Origin: CAWEQW01 sp963811365
GTDB taxonomy: Bacteria; Actinomycetota; Actinomycetes; Propionibacteriales; Nocardioidaceae
Reading direction: 5' to 3'
Assembly: GCA_963811365.1 (NCBI GenBank)
Contig: CAWEQW010000015.1
Span: forward strand, 1-64,000
Length of the DNA: 64,000 nucleotides
Shown here piece after piece: positions 17,022 through 26,776 of the stretch. A model generated the notes under the pieces. The model saw nothing but the letters and a program-made list of their open reading frames with translations, did no database searches and was not told the DNA's origin. Position 1 is the stretch's first letter, and the number at the start of each line of letters is the position of its first letter. Position numbers and translations under genes: made by a program.

Positions 17022-19895
17022 ATGGCTTCGGCCCGCGCACGTCGGCTTGCCGGCAGGCCGACGGCGATCGCCGTCGGCCTCCTGGCCGGTGCCGTCGTGC
17101 TCGGCGGAGCCCCCGCGGCCCGGGCGGCGCAGCGGACTCCCGGACCGGCGCGGCGGGTGTATCTCGTCACGCTGGCCGAGCGACCGGCCGCGGCGTACCC
17201 GGGTGGCATCCCCGGCCTCGCGCGCACCGCCCCGGCGACGGGACGGCGCTTCGACAGGACCACGCCCGCGGTCGCCGCCTACGACCAGCACCTCGTCGTC
17301 GGGCAGGACCGGGTGCTGGCGCGCGTCGGCCGCCCGGACCTGCTGTACCGCTACACGACGGTGCTCGACGGCTTCGCGGCCCGCCTCGACCCCCGGCAGG
17401 TCACCCGGCTGCGCCAGACGCGGGGCGTGCTGCGCGTGGAGCGCAGCACGACCCACCGCCTCGACCGGGCCGGGCCGGCGACCGCCCTGGGCGCGGCCTC
17501 GCCGAGGACACAGCGGCTCACCGTCCCGCCCGGTGCGGCGAGCGCCGGACGCGGCACGGTGGTCGGCGTCGTGGACTCCGGCATCTGGCCGGAGAACCCG
17601 ACGTTCGCCGGAGTCCCGGAGCGCGCCCCCGGCCTCAGCGCCGGGCTGCCCGGCTTCCACGGTGCGTGCACCGCGGGCGAGGGCTGGTCGGCTGCCGACT
17701 GCAACGACAAGGTGGTCTCGGCGCGCTCGTTCGTCCGCGGGTTCGGCGCCGACGCCGTCTCCGCGGCGGAGTACCTCTCGCCGCGCGACGCCTCGGGCCA
17801 CGGCTCCCGGGCGGCGTCCCTGGCCGCCGGCGGACCGGCCGACGGACGCATCGCCGGTCAGCAGTTCGGCAGGGTCTCCGGCACGGCGCCGAGTGCGCGG
17901 ATCGCCGTCTACAAGGCCTGCTGGTCCGGCCCCGAACCCGACGACGACGGATGCACCACCGCGGACGCCGTCGCCGCCGTCGACAGCGCGGTCGCCGACG
18001 GCGTCGACGTGCTGAGCTACGCGGCGGCCGGCTCCCGGTCGCCGCGGGACACCCTGTCGCGGGCCTTCCTCAACGCCGCGGCCGCCGGGGTGTTCGTGGC
18101 CACGGCAGCGGGAAACCGCGGGGGGTCGGGCACCGTCGAGCACCCCGCCCCGTGGGTCACCACCGTCGGCGCCGTCTCGTGGCGGGTGTACCGCGGGAGG
18201 GTGCGGCTCGGCGACGGGACCGTGCTCGACGGCGCGATGGTCTCGACCCGGCGGGTGCGGCGCACCGGCCTGGTCTCCGCCCGCACGGTCCCGGCTCCGG
18301 GGGTGGGCAGCCGGACCGCTGCACTGTGCGAGAGCGGCTCGCTCGACGCCGAGAAGGTGGACGGCCGGGTCGTGGTCTGCGAGCGCGGGGTGGTCGGCCG
18401 CATCGACAAGTCGGCGGCGGTGGCGGATGCCGGTGGCGCCGGGATGCTGCTGCTGAACCGCCGGCCCGGCGGCGTCGACGCCGACGTGCACGCCGTGCCG
18501 ACCGTCCACCTCGACCTGCGCGCCGCGCGGGTGGTGCGCGGCTACCTGCGCTCGGCCGGCGCCCGCGCGGAAGCCACCTTGGAGCCGCTGGGCTCGAGCC
18601 GGACGCCGGTGCCGCGGGTGGCGAGGTTCTCCTCGCGGGGGCCCTCCCCGGTCGACGGAGTGCTCAAGCCCGACGTCACGGCGCCGGGCGTCAACGTCCT
18701 CGCCGCGACCGCCCCGCGCGGCGGCGAGGGACCGGTGTGGGACCTCGGCTCGGGCACGTCGAGCAGCGCCCCCCAGGTCGCCGGGCTCGCCGCGACGCTC
18801 GCGGCCGAGCACCCGCGCTGGTCACCCGGCGAGATCCGGTCCGCGATCTGCACGACGGCAGCCCGTCCGGCCCGCGGCGACGGCCCGTTCGCCACCGGCT
18901 CCGGCCACGTCGACCCCGGCGCGGCCGACGATCCCGGTCTCGTGCTCGCCGCAGGTCCCGTGGACTGGCGCCGCTACCTCGCCGGGTCGCTGCCGGCCCA
19001 GCGGCTGAACCAGCCGTCCGTGGCCGTGGGGGACCTCGTCGGACGCGGCTCGGTCGTGCGCCGGGTCACCAACGTCGGCCGCACCGCCGAGACGTACGTC
19101 GCTCGGGTGGCCGGGCTGCGCGGCGTGCTGACCCAGGTCCGGCCGGCGCAGGTCACCGTCGCGCCGGGGCAGACCCGGCGGATCCGGCTGGCCTTCACCG
19201 TCGAGCCCGGCGCCCGCCTCGACGCGTGGTCGCGCGGGGCGCTGACGCTGCACAGCCCGGTCCACGACGTCCGGCTGCCCGTGGTGGTCCGGCCGCGCGC
19301 CGTCGCAGCGCCGCGCACGGTGCGCGGCTCCGGGGTCCGCGGCAGCACCGTGGTCCGTGGCCGTTCGGGCCCGGCACCAGTGCGGGTGCGCAGCTCCGGG
19401 GTCGTGCCGGCGACGCCGGTCGGCGTCACCCTGGTCCCCGGCGGCTTCGACCCGAAGAGCCCCACGGTCGGCGCGGACACCATGGCTACCCCGGTCACCG
19501 TGCCCGCCGGAACGGAGGTCGCCCGGTTCGAGATGGACGCCCACGGCGCCGGCGACGCCGTGCACCTGTTCCTCTACCGCGACGGTGACCTGGTCGCCCA
19601 GGACACCGGCGCCGACGCGGACGCGACGGTCACCCTCCCGCACCCCGCCGCCGGCGACTACACGCTCTACGTCAACGCCCACGAGGCCGGCAACGGCGCC
19701 ACCACCACCGGGCAGCTGTACACCTGGATGGTGCCGGAGACCGGCGGGACGCCGCTCGACCTCACCCCGACGGCGGCCGGCAGCGGGGACTTCCGCTACC
19801 AGGCGTCGTGGCGGCACCTCGACCCGACCAAGCGCTACCTCGGGGTGCTGACCTACGACGGCTCGGCGGACCGTACCCTGGTCGAGATCCACTGA
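17022..19895 (+). CDS. Secreted subtilisin-like serine protease (S8)
   Basis: A 957-residue exported protease. It has a signal peptide (basic start, hydrophobic stretch about 14-30, cleavage near APAARA), an I9-like propeptide (about 40-145: YLVTLAERPAAAY, LDGFAARL) and an S8 catalytic domain with the triad Asp185 (VVDSGIWPEN), His260 (SGHGS) and Ser580 (GTSSSAP). A PA-domain-like insert at about 385-520 contains CERGVVGRIDKSAAVADAGGAGMLLLN, as in plant-type subtilases. The C-terminal part holds an Fn3-like beta domain and a pre-peptidase C-like domain (AHGAGDAVHLFLYRDG). It lacks an obvious sortase or membrane anchor, so it is probably released. The stop is one base from the convergent acyl-CoA synthetase stop. 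Confidence 0.9.
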   Translation: MASARARRLAGRPTAIAVGLLAGAVVLGGAPAARAAQRTPGPARRVYLVTLAERPAAAYPGGIPGLARTAPATGRRFDRTTPAVAAYDQHLVVGQDRVLARVGRPDLLYRYTTVLDGFAARLDPRQVTRLRQTRGVLRVERSTTHRLDRAGPATALGAASPRTQRLTVPPGAASAGRGTVVGVVDSGIWPENPTFAGVPERAPGLSAGLPGFHGACTAGEGWSAADCNDKVVSARSFVRGFGADAVSAAEYLSPRDASGHGSRAASLAAGGPADGRIAGQQFGRVSGTAPSARIAVYKACWSGPEPDDDGCTTADAVAAVDSAVADGVDVLSYAAAGSRSPRDTLSRAFLNAAAAGVFVATAAGNRGGSGTVEHPAPWVTTVGAVSWRVYRGRVRLGDGTVLDGAMVSTRRVRRTGLVSARTVPAPGVGSRTAALCESGSLDAEKVDGRVVVCERGVVGRIDKSAAVADAGGAGMLLLNRRPGGVDADVHAVPTVHLDLRAARVVRGYLRSAGARAEATLEPLGSSRTPVPRVARFSSRGPSPVDGVLKPDVTAPGVNVLAATAPRGGEGPVWDLGSGTSSSAPQVAGLAATLAAEHPRWSPGEIRSAICTTAARPARGDGPFATGSGHVDPGAADDPGLVLAAGPVDWRRYLAGSLPAQRLNQPSVAVGDLVGRGSVVRRVTNVGRTAETYVARVAGLRGVLTQVRPAQVTVAPGQTRRIRLAFTVEPGARLDAWSRGALTLHSPVHDVRLPVVVRPRAVAAPRTVRGSGVRGSTVVRGRSGPAPVRVRSSGVVPATPVGVTLVPGGFDPKSPTVGADTMATPVTVPAGTEVARFEMDAHGAGDAVHLFLYRDGDLVAQDTGADADATVTLPHPAAGDYTLYVNAHEAGNGATTTGQLYTWMVPETGGTPLDLTPTAAGSGDFRYQASWRHLDPTKRYLGVLTYDGSADRTLVEIH

Positions 19896-19896
19896 C

Positions 19897-21537
19897 CTAC
19901 GCCAGGCCCAGCCGCCGCGCGGACTCCTCCCGCATCTGCACCTTGCGGATCTTGCCGGTGACCGTCATCGGGAACTCCTCGACCACCATCACGTAGCGCG
20001 GGATCTTGTAGTGCGCGAGCCGGCCGGTGGCGAACCGACGCACCGTCTCGGCGTCCAGCGGCGCGGCGCCGGGACGCATCCGGACCCAGGCGCAGAGCTC
20101 CTCGCCGTACCGCTGGTCCGGGACGCCGATCACCTGGACGTCCTCGACGTCGGGGTGGCTGTAGAGGAACTCCTCGATCTCGCGCGGATAGATGTTCTCG
20201 CCACCTCGGATGACCATGTCCTTGATCCGGCCGACGATGTTGCAGTAGCCGTCCTCGCGCATCACCGCGAGGTCGCCGGTGTGCATCCAGCCGTCCGCGT
20301 CGATCGCCTCCGCGGTCTTGTCCGGCTCCTGCCAGTAGCCGAGCATCACCGAGTAGCCGCGGGTGCAGAGCTCGCCGGGCGCGCCGCGCTCGATGACCCG
20401 CCCGTCCACCGGGTCGACGACCTTGACCTCGACGTGCGGGTGCACCCGGCCGATCGTGGACGTGCGCCGGTCGAGGTCGTCGTCGCTGCGGGTCTGGCAC
20501 GAGACCGGCGAGGTCTCGGTCATCCCGTAGGCGATCGACACCTCCGCCATGTGCATGTCGTCGATGCAGCGCTTCATCACCTCGACCGGGCAGACCGAGC
20601 CGGCCATCACGCCGGTGCGCAGCGACGAGAGGTCGTAGGACGCGAAGCCCGGCGCGCTCTGCATCGCGATGAACATCGTCGGGACGCCGTACACGCCCGT
20701 GCACCGCTCGTCCTGCACCGCCTGGAGCGTCACCGCCGGGTCGAACCCGGGCGCGGGGATCACCATCGTGGCGCCGTGCGATGTGCACCCGAGGTTGCCC
20801 ATCACCATGCCGAAGCAGTGGTAGAAGGGCACCGGGATGCAGAGCCGGTCCTCGTGGGTGAAGTTGATCAGCTCGGTGGTGAAGAAGCCGTTGTTGAGGA
20901 TGTTGCGGTGCGACAGGGTCGCGCCCTTGGGGAAGCCCGTCGTCCCGGACGTGTACTGGATGTTGATCGCGTCCCCGTTGGCCAGCGTCGCCATCCGGTC
21001 CGCGAGCGCGTCCGCGGGCAGGCCGCGGCCCTCGGCGAGCAGCTCGTCCCAGTCGCCCGTGCCGATGTAGACGACCCGCTCCAGCGGCAGCCCGTCGTCC
21101 GCGCCGGCGCTGACCACCTGGCCCACCATCGCCCGGTAGTCGGAGGTCTTGAACGCCGTCGCCGAGACCAGCAGCCGCACCCCGGACTGGTTCAGCACGT
21201 AGGCCAGCTCGTGGGTGCGGTAGGCGGGGTTGACGTTCACCAGGATCGCGCCGACCTTCGCGCTGGCGTACTGCACGAGGGTCCACTCCGCGCAGTTCGG
21301 GGCCCAGATGCCGATGCGGTCGCCCTTCTCGATGCCGGCGCCGAGCAGCCCGCGCGCCAGCGCGTCGACGTCGCGGTCCAGCTCGGCGTACGTCCAGCGG
21401 CGACCGGTCGCCACCTCGACCAGCGCCTCACGACCGGGGTGCTGGGCGGCGACCCGCTCCAGGTTCGCCCCGATCGTCTCCTCGATGAGCGCGGGCACCG
21501 TCTCGCCCGCGGCGTAGGACTCGGCGAAGGACTCCAT
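19897..21537 (-). CDS. AMP-binding fatty-acyl-CoA synthetase
   Basis: A 546-residue adenylate-forming enzyme that should activate a carboxylic acid with ATP and join it to CoA. The ATP/AMP motif YTSGTTGFPKG is near residues 193-203, followed by YGMTETSP, TGDLAVMREDGY, GRIKDMVIRGGENIYPREIE and the catalytic lysine motif MTVTGKIRK near 525. Overall similarity is to medium- and long-chain acyl-CoA ligases (FadD35/AcsF-like). The ATG at 21537 is chosen because MESFAESYAAGETVPALIEETIG is the natural opening; the frame stays open upstream but is not protein-like. Confidence 0.88.
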   Translation of the reverse strand: MESFAESYAAGETVPALIEETIGANLERVAAQHPGREALVEVATGRRWTYAELDRDVDALARGLLGAGIEKGDRIGIWAPNCAEWTLVQYASAKVGAILVNVNPAYRTHELAYVLNQSGVRLLVSATAFKTSDYRAMVGQVVSAGADDGLPLERVVYIGTGDWDELLAEGRGLPADALADRMATLANGDAINIQYTSGTTGFPKGATLSHRNILNNGFFTTELINFTHEDRLCIPVPFYHCFGMVMGNLGCTSHGATMVIPAPGFDPAVTLQAVQDERCTGVYGVPTMFIAMQSAPGFASYDLSSLRTGVMAGSVCPVEVMKRCIDDMHMAEVSIAYGMTETSPVSCQTRSDDDLDRRTSTIGRVHPHVEVKVVDPVDGRVIERGAPGELCTRGYSVMLGYWQEPDKTAEAIDADGWMHTGDLAVMREDGYCNIVGRIKDMVIRGGENIYPREIEEFLYSHPDVEDVQVIGVPDQRYGEELCAWVRMRPGAAPLDAETVRRFATGRLAHYKIPRYVMVVEEFPMTVTGKIRKVQMREESARRLGLA

Positions 21538-21602
21538 GCAGGGCACAGTAGTCCCGTCCGCCCCCGGTACGGCGTGTCCTCGGCATCCTCGGCCCGGCAC
21601 CC

Positions 21603-22241
21603 TCAGCCCGGCATCACGACGTGCCGCCGAAGGTAGTCCTCGACCGCCCGGTGGTCCCAGCCGCGCGACTCGCGGAGGCCCTCGGCCAGCATCGCCAGGT
21701 ACGACCGGCTCGGAGGCGTGTGCGGCACGTGGTCGATGCCGTGCGCCGCCGTGAAGGTCAGCATCGGCGCGCCGTCCAGCCGACCGACCTCGACGACGGT
21801 CTCGTACGGCCCGGGGCCGAGCCGGCACCCCCCACCGGGCAGGCCGTCGCGGATCAGCGCCTCCAGCGGGCTGTCCGGCTCGGGCGTCCGGTACATCTCC
21901 TGCGCCGCGATGTCGGCGAACTGGCCCGCGGTCACGAGGTACGCCCGCGCCGCGGCGGGACCGGGCGCCGCATGGTCGTAGAACGCCACCCCGCCGCCCC
22001 ACTGCAGCGAATCGCCCGCGACGTAGAGCCGGCCGGGAAGGTCGACGGGCACGCTGCGGCGCGGCAACCTGCGGTCGCGCGACCCGGGGTTCGCCCTCGA
22101 GCCGCCCGGTGGACAGCCGCCCTCCAGGTAGCACAGGAGCCGCGCCGCGGCCATGTTCGAGCCGTAGCTGACGTACCAGACCTCGCCGGCGCGCGGCGCG
22201 CGCCGGTGGTCGCCGGGTGGCGGAACGGTCGAGTCGGGCAT
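21603..22241 (-). CDS. Gamma-glutamylcyclotransferase-fold protein
   Basis: A 212-residue protein. VWYVSYGSNMAAARLLCYLEGG is the substrate-loop signature (YGSNM) of gamma-glutamylcyclotransferase/AIG2-like folds. Then come LYVAGDSLQWGGGVAFYD and RAYLVTAGQFADIAAQEM. Homologues of this subgroup are often labelled histone deacetylase for historical reasons, but no zinc deacetylase motif is present. The ATG at 22241 is chosen because the fold begins about 20 residues later. The exact substrate is unknown; a role in gamma-glutamyl peptide turnover is plausible. Confidence 0.75.
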   Translation of the reverse strand: MPDSTVPPPGDHRRAPRAGEVWYVSYGSNMAAARLLCYLEGGCPPGGSRANPGSRDRRLPRRSVPVDLPGRLYVAGDSLQWGGGVAFYDHAAPGPAAARAYLVTAGQFADIAAQEMYRTPEPDSPLEALIRDGLPGGGCRLGPGPYETVVEVGRLDGAPMLTFTAAHGIDHVPHTPPSRSYLAMLAEGLRESRGWDHRAVEDYLRRHVVMPG

Positions 22242-22391
22242 GTCGCCGCACCACGCTAGTCCACGCGCACCCACACCGCGGCCGGCACCCATCCGGGCGG
22301 CGAGCGGGCGCGAAGCAGGGGCACGAAGCAAGGCCCACCGCCGCACGCCCGCCGGGCAAGGGACGTGCGGCACGACCGAAGGAACGATCCC

Positions 22392-23027
22392 ATGTCCTGG
22401 AAACGCCTCACGGCGCTCGCCACCACGACCGTCCTGGCCGGCGCCACCCTGATCGCTGCTGCCCCTGCGCAGGCGGAGTCTCGCACCGGCACCAGAAGCC
22501 TGGCCTCCGTGCTCGGCGCGGACGGTCACCACTTCGACGGCAGGTGGGGAGACTTCGACATCGTCGACAAGGCCGTCCGGACGGTCCTGAGGGCCAAGCC
22601 GGCCAGCGCCGTCGGCGTGCTGGCCGACGGGTCGGTCGCCCTGACCGGGTTCCTGCCGACCGACCAGGCGTTCCGCCGCCTCGACACCGACCTCACCGGC
22701 GTACGCCGGCACACCGAGCGCGGCGTGTGGCGCTCGCTGGCCGGGCTCGTCGACGTCGACACCCTCGAGTCGGTGCTGCTCTACCACGTCGTCCCCGGCG
22801 CGACGATCACCTACCGGCAGGCGCGGGCAGCCGACGGCGCCAAGCTCACCACGGCCCTCGGGAGCCCGATCACGGTGAAGGTCACCAAGCGCCACAACGT
22901 CTTCCTCCGGGACGCCGACCGCAACGACCTCGACCCGCGCGTGCTGCCCAGGTGGAAGAACATCAACCACGCAAACACGCAGATCGCGCACGGCATCAAC
23001 CGGGTGCTGCGACCGGTCGACCTCTGA
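22392..23027 (+). CDS. Secreted fasciclin-domain protein
   Basis: A 211-residue exported protein. The signal peptide is SWKRLTALATTTVLAGATLIAAAPAQA, cleaved near residue 29. One FAS1 domain follows, with GVLADGSVALTGFLPTDQAFRRL (H1-like) and LESVLLYHVVPGATIT (H2, YHVVPG). Fasciclin domains mediate adhesion at the cell surface. The ATG at 22392 is preferred because AAGGAAC lies upstream and a signal peptide begins immediately. A strong hairpin follows at 23107. Confidence 0.85.
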   Translation: MSWKRLTALATTTVLAGATLIAAAPAQAESRTGTRSLASVLGADGHHFDGRWGDFDIVDKAVRTVLRAKPASAVGVLADGSVALTGFLPTDQAFRRLDTDLTGVRRHTERGVWRSLAGLVDVDTLESVLLYHVVPGATITYRQARAADGAKLTTALGSPITVKVTKRHNVFLRDADRNDLDPRVLPRWKNINHANTQIAHGINRVLRPVDL

Positions 23028-23106
23028 CCCTCCCGCTCACCGACCGTCCCCGCCGGCTCTCTCCGCCGGCCGTCTCCGCCGGCTGTTCGGCTGGCTTTTC
23101 GGGCAC

Positions 23107-23140
23107 GCAGGGCCCGCTCCGGCACCGGGGCGGGCCCTGC
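23107..23140 (+). terminator. Terminator-like hairpin after the fasciclin gene
   Basis: GCAGGGCCCGC at 23107-23117 and GCGGGCCCTGC at 23130-23140 form a perfect 11-bp stem with a 12-base loop, 80 bp past the fasciclin stop. No T-tract follows, as is common for terminators in high-GC actinobacteria. It separates the fasciclin gene from murT-gatD. Confidence 0.65.
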
Positions 23141-23225
23141 GCCGTCGTGGCGATTCGACACCGGCGCGTCGGGCAGGGTTTCATCGTGCCGTCACGTCAG
23201 CCACCTTCAATGGCGCGGGAGGTCC

Positions 23226-24491
23226 ATGGTGTCGAGCAGGGTGTCGAGCACGGGGTCGAGCAGGTCGAGCAGCCGGACGAGCGTGCGCCTGCGCGTGGCC
23301 CGCGCCGCCGGCCGTGCCACGGCTGCCCTGTCCCGCCGCACCGGGCGCGGCTCGGGAGGTGTCGTCGGCGGCCGGGTGATCCTGCGCCTGGCTCCCGAGG
23401 CCGTCCGTGCGATGGCCGCGTCGAGGGACGTGCTCACGGTCAGCGGCACCAACGGCAAGACCACCACCACCGCACTGCTCGCCGCCGCGATGCGTGCGGA
23501 CCGCCCGACCGACACCAACGCCGACGGCGCGAACACCCCGCCGGGACTCGCCACCACGCTCTCCTCCGGAGACGCCGGTACGGCCGTTCTCGAGGTGGAC
23601 GAGGGCTGGCTGCCGTGGACGATCCAGCAGACCGCGCCGTCCACCGTCGTCCTGCTCAACCTCTCGCGCGACCAGCTCAGCCGGCACCACGAGGTCGGCA
23701 AGGTCGCCACCGCCTGGCACTCCGGCGTCGCCGATGTCCCCGTCGTGGTCGCCAACGCCGACGACCCGGACATCGTCTGGGCCGCCTCCGCCGCCCACAC
23801 GCAGGTGTGGGTCGGCGCCGGGCTGCGGTGGAAGGACGACTCGGTCGTCTGCCCCCGGTGCGGCGGCAGCTGCAAGCACGACGAGGAGCACTGGGCGTGC
23901 ATGTCCTGCGAGCTCGCCCGCCCGAAGCCCGACTGGTGGCTGGAGGGCGACGACCTGGTCTGCGCGTCGGGCCGCTGGCCCCTGCGGCTGCCTCTTCCCG
24001 GTCACGTGAACCGGGCGAACGCCGCGCTCGCCGCGGCCGCCGCCGCGTCCCGCGGCGTGGACCCGGCCGCGGCCGTGGAGGCGTTCCGCAGCGTGTCCAC
24101 GGTGGCCGGCCGCTACTCGGTGGTCGACTACCACGGCCGGCACACCCGGCTGATGCTCGCGAAGAACCCGGCCAGCTGGGTCGAGGCGCTCGACATGGTC
24201 GACGGGCGCGACGTCCCGCTCGTGCTGACGTTCAACTCCGAGGGCGTGGACGGCCGCGACCCGTCGTGGTTGTACGACGTCGCCTTCGACCGGCTGGCCG
24301 GACGCCGCATCGTGGTCACCGGGCGGCGCGCCACGGACCTTCGCGTTCGGCTCCTGCTCGACGACGTCACGAGCGACGGGGCGCCGACCCTGACCGCGGC
24401 CCTCGACGCCCTGCCCGCGGGTGAGGTCGACGTCGTCGGCAACTACACCGCCTTCCAGGAGGCCCGGAAGGAGCTGGCCCGTGCCACGTGA
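23226..24491 (+). CDS. murT: MurT, lipid II isoglutaminyl synthase subunit
   Basis: A 421-residue Mur-ligase-like subunit which, with GatD, amidates the D-Glu of lipid II to D-isoglutamine. The P-loop GTNGKTTTTALL is near residue 75, the Mur-ligase EVDEGWLP motif is near 122, and a Cys4 ribbon typical of MurT (CPRCGGSC near 209, CMSC near 225) sits in the middle domain. The C-terminal DUF1727 domain reads KNPASWVEALDM and TFNSEGVDGRDPSWLYDVAF. The start is the ATG at 23226, with Ser/Arg-rich extra residues. The 3' end overlaps gatD by 11 bp, implying coupled translation of the heterodimer. Confidence 0.92.
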   Translation: MVSSRVSSTGSSRSSSRTSVRLRVARAAGRATAALSRRTGRGSGGVVGGRVILRLAPEAVRAMAASRDVLTVSGTNGKTTTTALLAAAMRADRPTDTNADGANTPPGLATTLSSGDAGTAVLEVDEGWLPWTIQQTAPSTVVLLNLSRDQLSRHHEVGKVATAWHSGVADVPVVVANADDPDIVWAASAAHTQVWVGAGLRWKDDSVVCPRCGGSCKHDEEHWACMSCELARPKPDWWLEGDDLVCASGRWPLRLPLPGHVNRANAALAAAAAASRGVDPAAAVEAFRSVSTVAGRYSVVDYHGRHTRLMLAKNPASWVEALDMVDGRDVPLVLTFNSEGVDGRDPSWLYDVAFDRLAGRRIVVTGRRATDLRVRLLLDDVTSDGAPTLTAALDALPAGEVDVVGNYTAFQEARKELARAT

Positions 24492-25194
24492 CAGCGAGAT
24501 CGTGCTGGCCCTGCTCTACCCGGCCATCCTCGGGACGTACGGCGACCGCGGCAACGCCGTGGCGCTCCGGCACCGCGCCCGGCTCCGCGGCCTGCCCGTG
24601 CGGGTCCTCGAGATCGACGTCGAGGACACCGTTCCCGAGAGCGCCGACGTCTACCTCATCGGGGGTGGCGAGGACTCCGCGCAGGGGCTGGCCATCGACC
24701 CGCTCCGTCGCGCGACCGGGATGCACCGCGCGCTGCGTGACGGCACCGCCTGCCTCGCGGTCTGCGCAGGCTTCCAGCTGCTGTCCGAGGAGTTCATGGA
24801 CCGCGACGGCGGTCGGCGCCCCGGACTCGGCCTCCTCGACGTACGCTGCGGACGGCTGTCCGGGGAGCGCGCGGTGGGCGAGGTCGTCACGCAGCCCGTC
24901 GGCGTACCCGGTCTGCCGCCCCTGACCGGCTACGAGAACCACCAGGGTGACGCTACGGTCGGACCCGACGCGCAGCCGCTCGGCCGGGTCGTCCACGGCG
25001 TCGGCAACGGACCGAGCGGCACGGAGGGTGCCGTCCAGGGCTCGGTGGTCGCGACATACCTGCACGGACCGGTGCTGGTGCGCAACCCGGCGCTCGCCGA
25101 CCACCTGCTCGCCCGGGTCGCGGGTCCGCTCGACCCCGTCGACGACACGCTCGTCGACCAGCTGCGGCGCGAGAGGCTCGCCGCGGCGCGGTAG
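24481..25194 (+). CDS. gatD: GatD, glutamine amidotransferase subunit of lipid II isoglutaminyl synthase
   Basis: A 237-residue class I glutamine amidotransferase that supplies ammonia to MurT. The nucleophile is Cys95 in LAVCAGFQLLSEEF and the catalytic His is His195 in TYLHGPVLVRNP. The GTG at 24481 is chosen because SEIVLALLYPAILGTYGDRGNAVAL is the conserved GatD opening. It overlaps murT by 11 bp. Confidence 0.92.
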   Translation: MPRDSEIVLALLYPAILGTYGDRGNAVALRHRARLRGLPVRVLEIDVEDTVPESADVYLIGGGEDSAQGLAIDPLRRATGMHRALRDGTACLAVCAGFQLLSEEFMDRDGGRRPGLGLLDVRCGRLSGERAVGEVVTQPVGVPGLPPLTGYENHQGDATVGPDAQPLGRVVHGVGNGPSGTEGAVQGSVVATYLHGPVLVRNPALADHLLARVAGPLDPVDDTLVDQLRRERLAAAR

Positions 25195-25357
25195 CACGTC
25201 CTCCCGCAAGACCCACCGGTCACCGCCACATCTGCGGCGGACAGTGGGATACACCACAGGATGTTCGGCGATACTGGCAGGACGAAGGACCCTGTCCGGA
25301 CACTCCGGGCGCGAGAACCCTGACAAGGGGGATCATCTATCCGAAGGGCCCGTTGTC

Positions 25358-26776
25358 ATGACGTCGATCATGCACAAGCACTCAACGGCCTCTGCTCCTG
25401 CTTCGCCCGCCCCACCGGCGGCGAAGGGAACGCTGGGGCTTCCTGCATCAACCGCTCTGGTGATCGGCAGCATCATCGGCACCGGAGTCTTCACGATGCC
25501 CGCGGTGATGGCCTCGGCCGGCACCGTGTCCATCCTCGTCCTCGTCGCGGTCTCCGTCTGTGCGGTGCTGCTCGGCGTGATGTTCGGCCAGCTGACGAAG
25601 CGGGTCCCGACGTCCGACGGCGGGCTCTACGCGTACTCGCGCCACGAGTTCGGTGACTTCGCCGGCTACCTGGTGGCCTGGTGCTACTGGATCACCTGCT
25701 GGGCGGGCAACGCCGCGATCGTGTCGTCGTGGGTCTTCTACGTCGAGTCGCTGTTCAAGATCAGCAACCCGAGCGCCTGGACCAGCTTCGGGATCGCGAT
25801 GCTGGGCCTCTGGATCCCGGCGGTCATCAACCTGGCCGGCATCCGGCAGATGGCGCTGTTCCAGATGATCACCGTGGTGCTGAAGTTCGTGCCGCTCCTG
25901 CTGGTCGGCGTACTGGGCTGGTTCTGGGTGAGCTCGGCGAACTACCCGCCGTTCAACGCGTCCGGTGGCAGCATCTTCGACGCGATCTCCATCGCGGCCG
26001 GCGTGGCGCTGTTCTCGTTCATCGGCGTCGAGTGCGCCTCGGTCGCGGCCGGCAAGGTGAAGAACCGTGAGAAGAACGTCGGGCTCGCCTCGACGTTCGG
26101 CACGTTGGCCTCGGCGATCCTGTACGTCCTGGTGACCGCGGCCGTGATGGGCCTGGTGCCCTCCGGCAGGCTGGTCGACAACGGTGCGCCGTTCGTGGCC
26201 GCGTTCCAGACCATGCTGGGCTCCGGCTCCTGGGTCGGCACCGCGGTCGCGCTGGTGGCGGTCATCTCCGGCATCGGCGCCCTCAACGGCTGGACGATGG
26301 TGACGGCCGAGATGCCGTACGTCGCCGCCAAGGAGAAGCTGTTCTTCTCCCCCTTCGCCAAGACGAGCGCCAAGGGCATCCCGTGGTTCGGCATCGTGGT
26401 CTCCACGATCGTCGCCAGCCTGCTGATGGGCTGGAGCTACACGGGTGCGACCGGACTGAAGGTGTTCACGTACCTGGTCGGGCTGTCCGTGGTGACGGTC
26501 GCGATCCCGTACTTCTTCTCCGCCTGCGCGCAGCTTGCCTTCCTGGTCTCGCGTCGGCGCAGGGTGCACGGCTGGGTCCTCGGGCGTGACCTGTTCATCG
26601 CCACGCTCGGCATCCTCTTCTCCCTGTGGGTCACCGCCGCCAGCGGCTACCAGGCCGTCTACCAGGCGCTGATCCTGGTGCTCATCGGCATCCCGATCTA
26701 CGCCTTCCTGAAGGCCGAGAAGGAACGCGAGGGGCTCGTGGAGGAGCCGGTGGAACGGGAGGCCGTGTCGTCATGA
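25358..26776 (+). CDS. APC family amino acid permease/antiporter
   Basis: A 472-residue polytopic transporter of the basic amino acid/polyamine antiporter branch of the APC superfamily. The opening STALVIGSIIGTGVFTMPA is the GSIIGTGIF substrate-binding turn of TM1. Later come GGLYAYSRHEFGDFAGYLVAWCYW and the TM6 region FSFIGVECASVAAGKVKN. About 12 membrane helices are visible. The ATG at 25358 follows GAAGGGC. The stop overlaps the dimethylargininase ATG (ATGA), so the pair is an operon. This suggests exchange of arginine or methylarginine for citrulline or ornithine, which is inference. Confidence 0.86.
   Translation: MTSIMHKHSTASAPASPAPPAAKGTLGLPASTALVIGSIIGTGVFTMPAVMASAGTVSILVLVAVSVCAVLLGVMFGQLTKRVPTSDGGLYAYSRHEFGDFAGYLVAWCYWITCWAGNAAIVSSWVFYVESLFKISNPSAWTSFGIAMLGLWIPAVINLAGIRQMALFQMITVVLKFVPLLLVGVLGWFWVSSANYPPFNASGGSIFDAISIAAGVALFSFIGVECASVAAGKVKNREKNVGLASTFGTLASAILYVLVTAAVMGLVPSGRLVDNGAPFVAAFQTMLGSGSWVGTAVALVAVISGIGALNGWTMVTAEMPYVAAKEKLFFSPFAKTSAKGIPWFGIVVSTIVASLLMGWSYTGATGLKVFTYLVGLSVVTVAIPYFFSACAQLAFLVSRRRRVHGWVLGRDLFIATLGILFSLWVTAASGYQAVYQALILVLIGIPIYAFLKAEKEREGLVEEPVEREAVSS

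Noticed and set aside
21603..22241. Histone deacetylase, a label often attached to this type of protein
   Set aside because: No zinc deacetylase motif; the YGSNM loop indicates the gamma-glutamylcyclotransferase fold.
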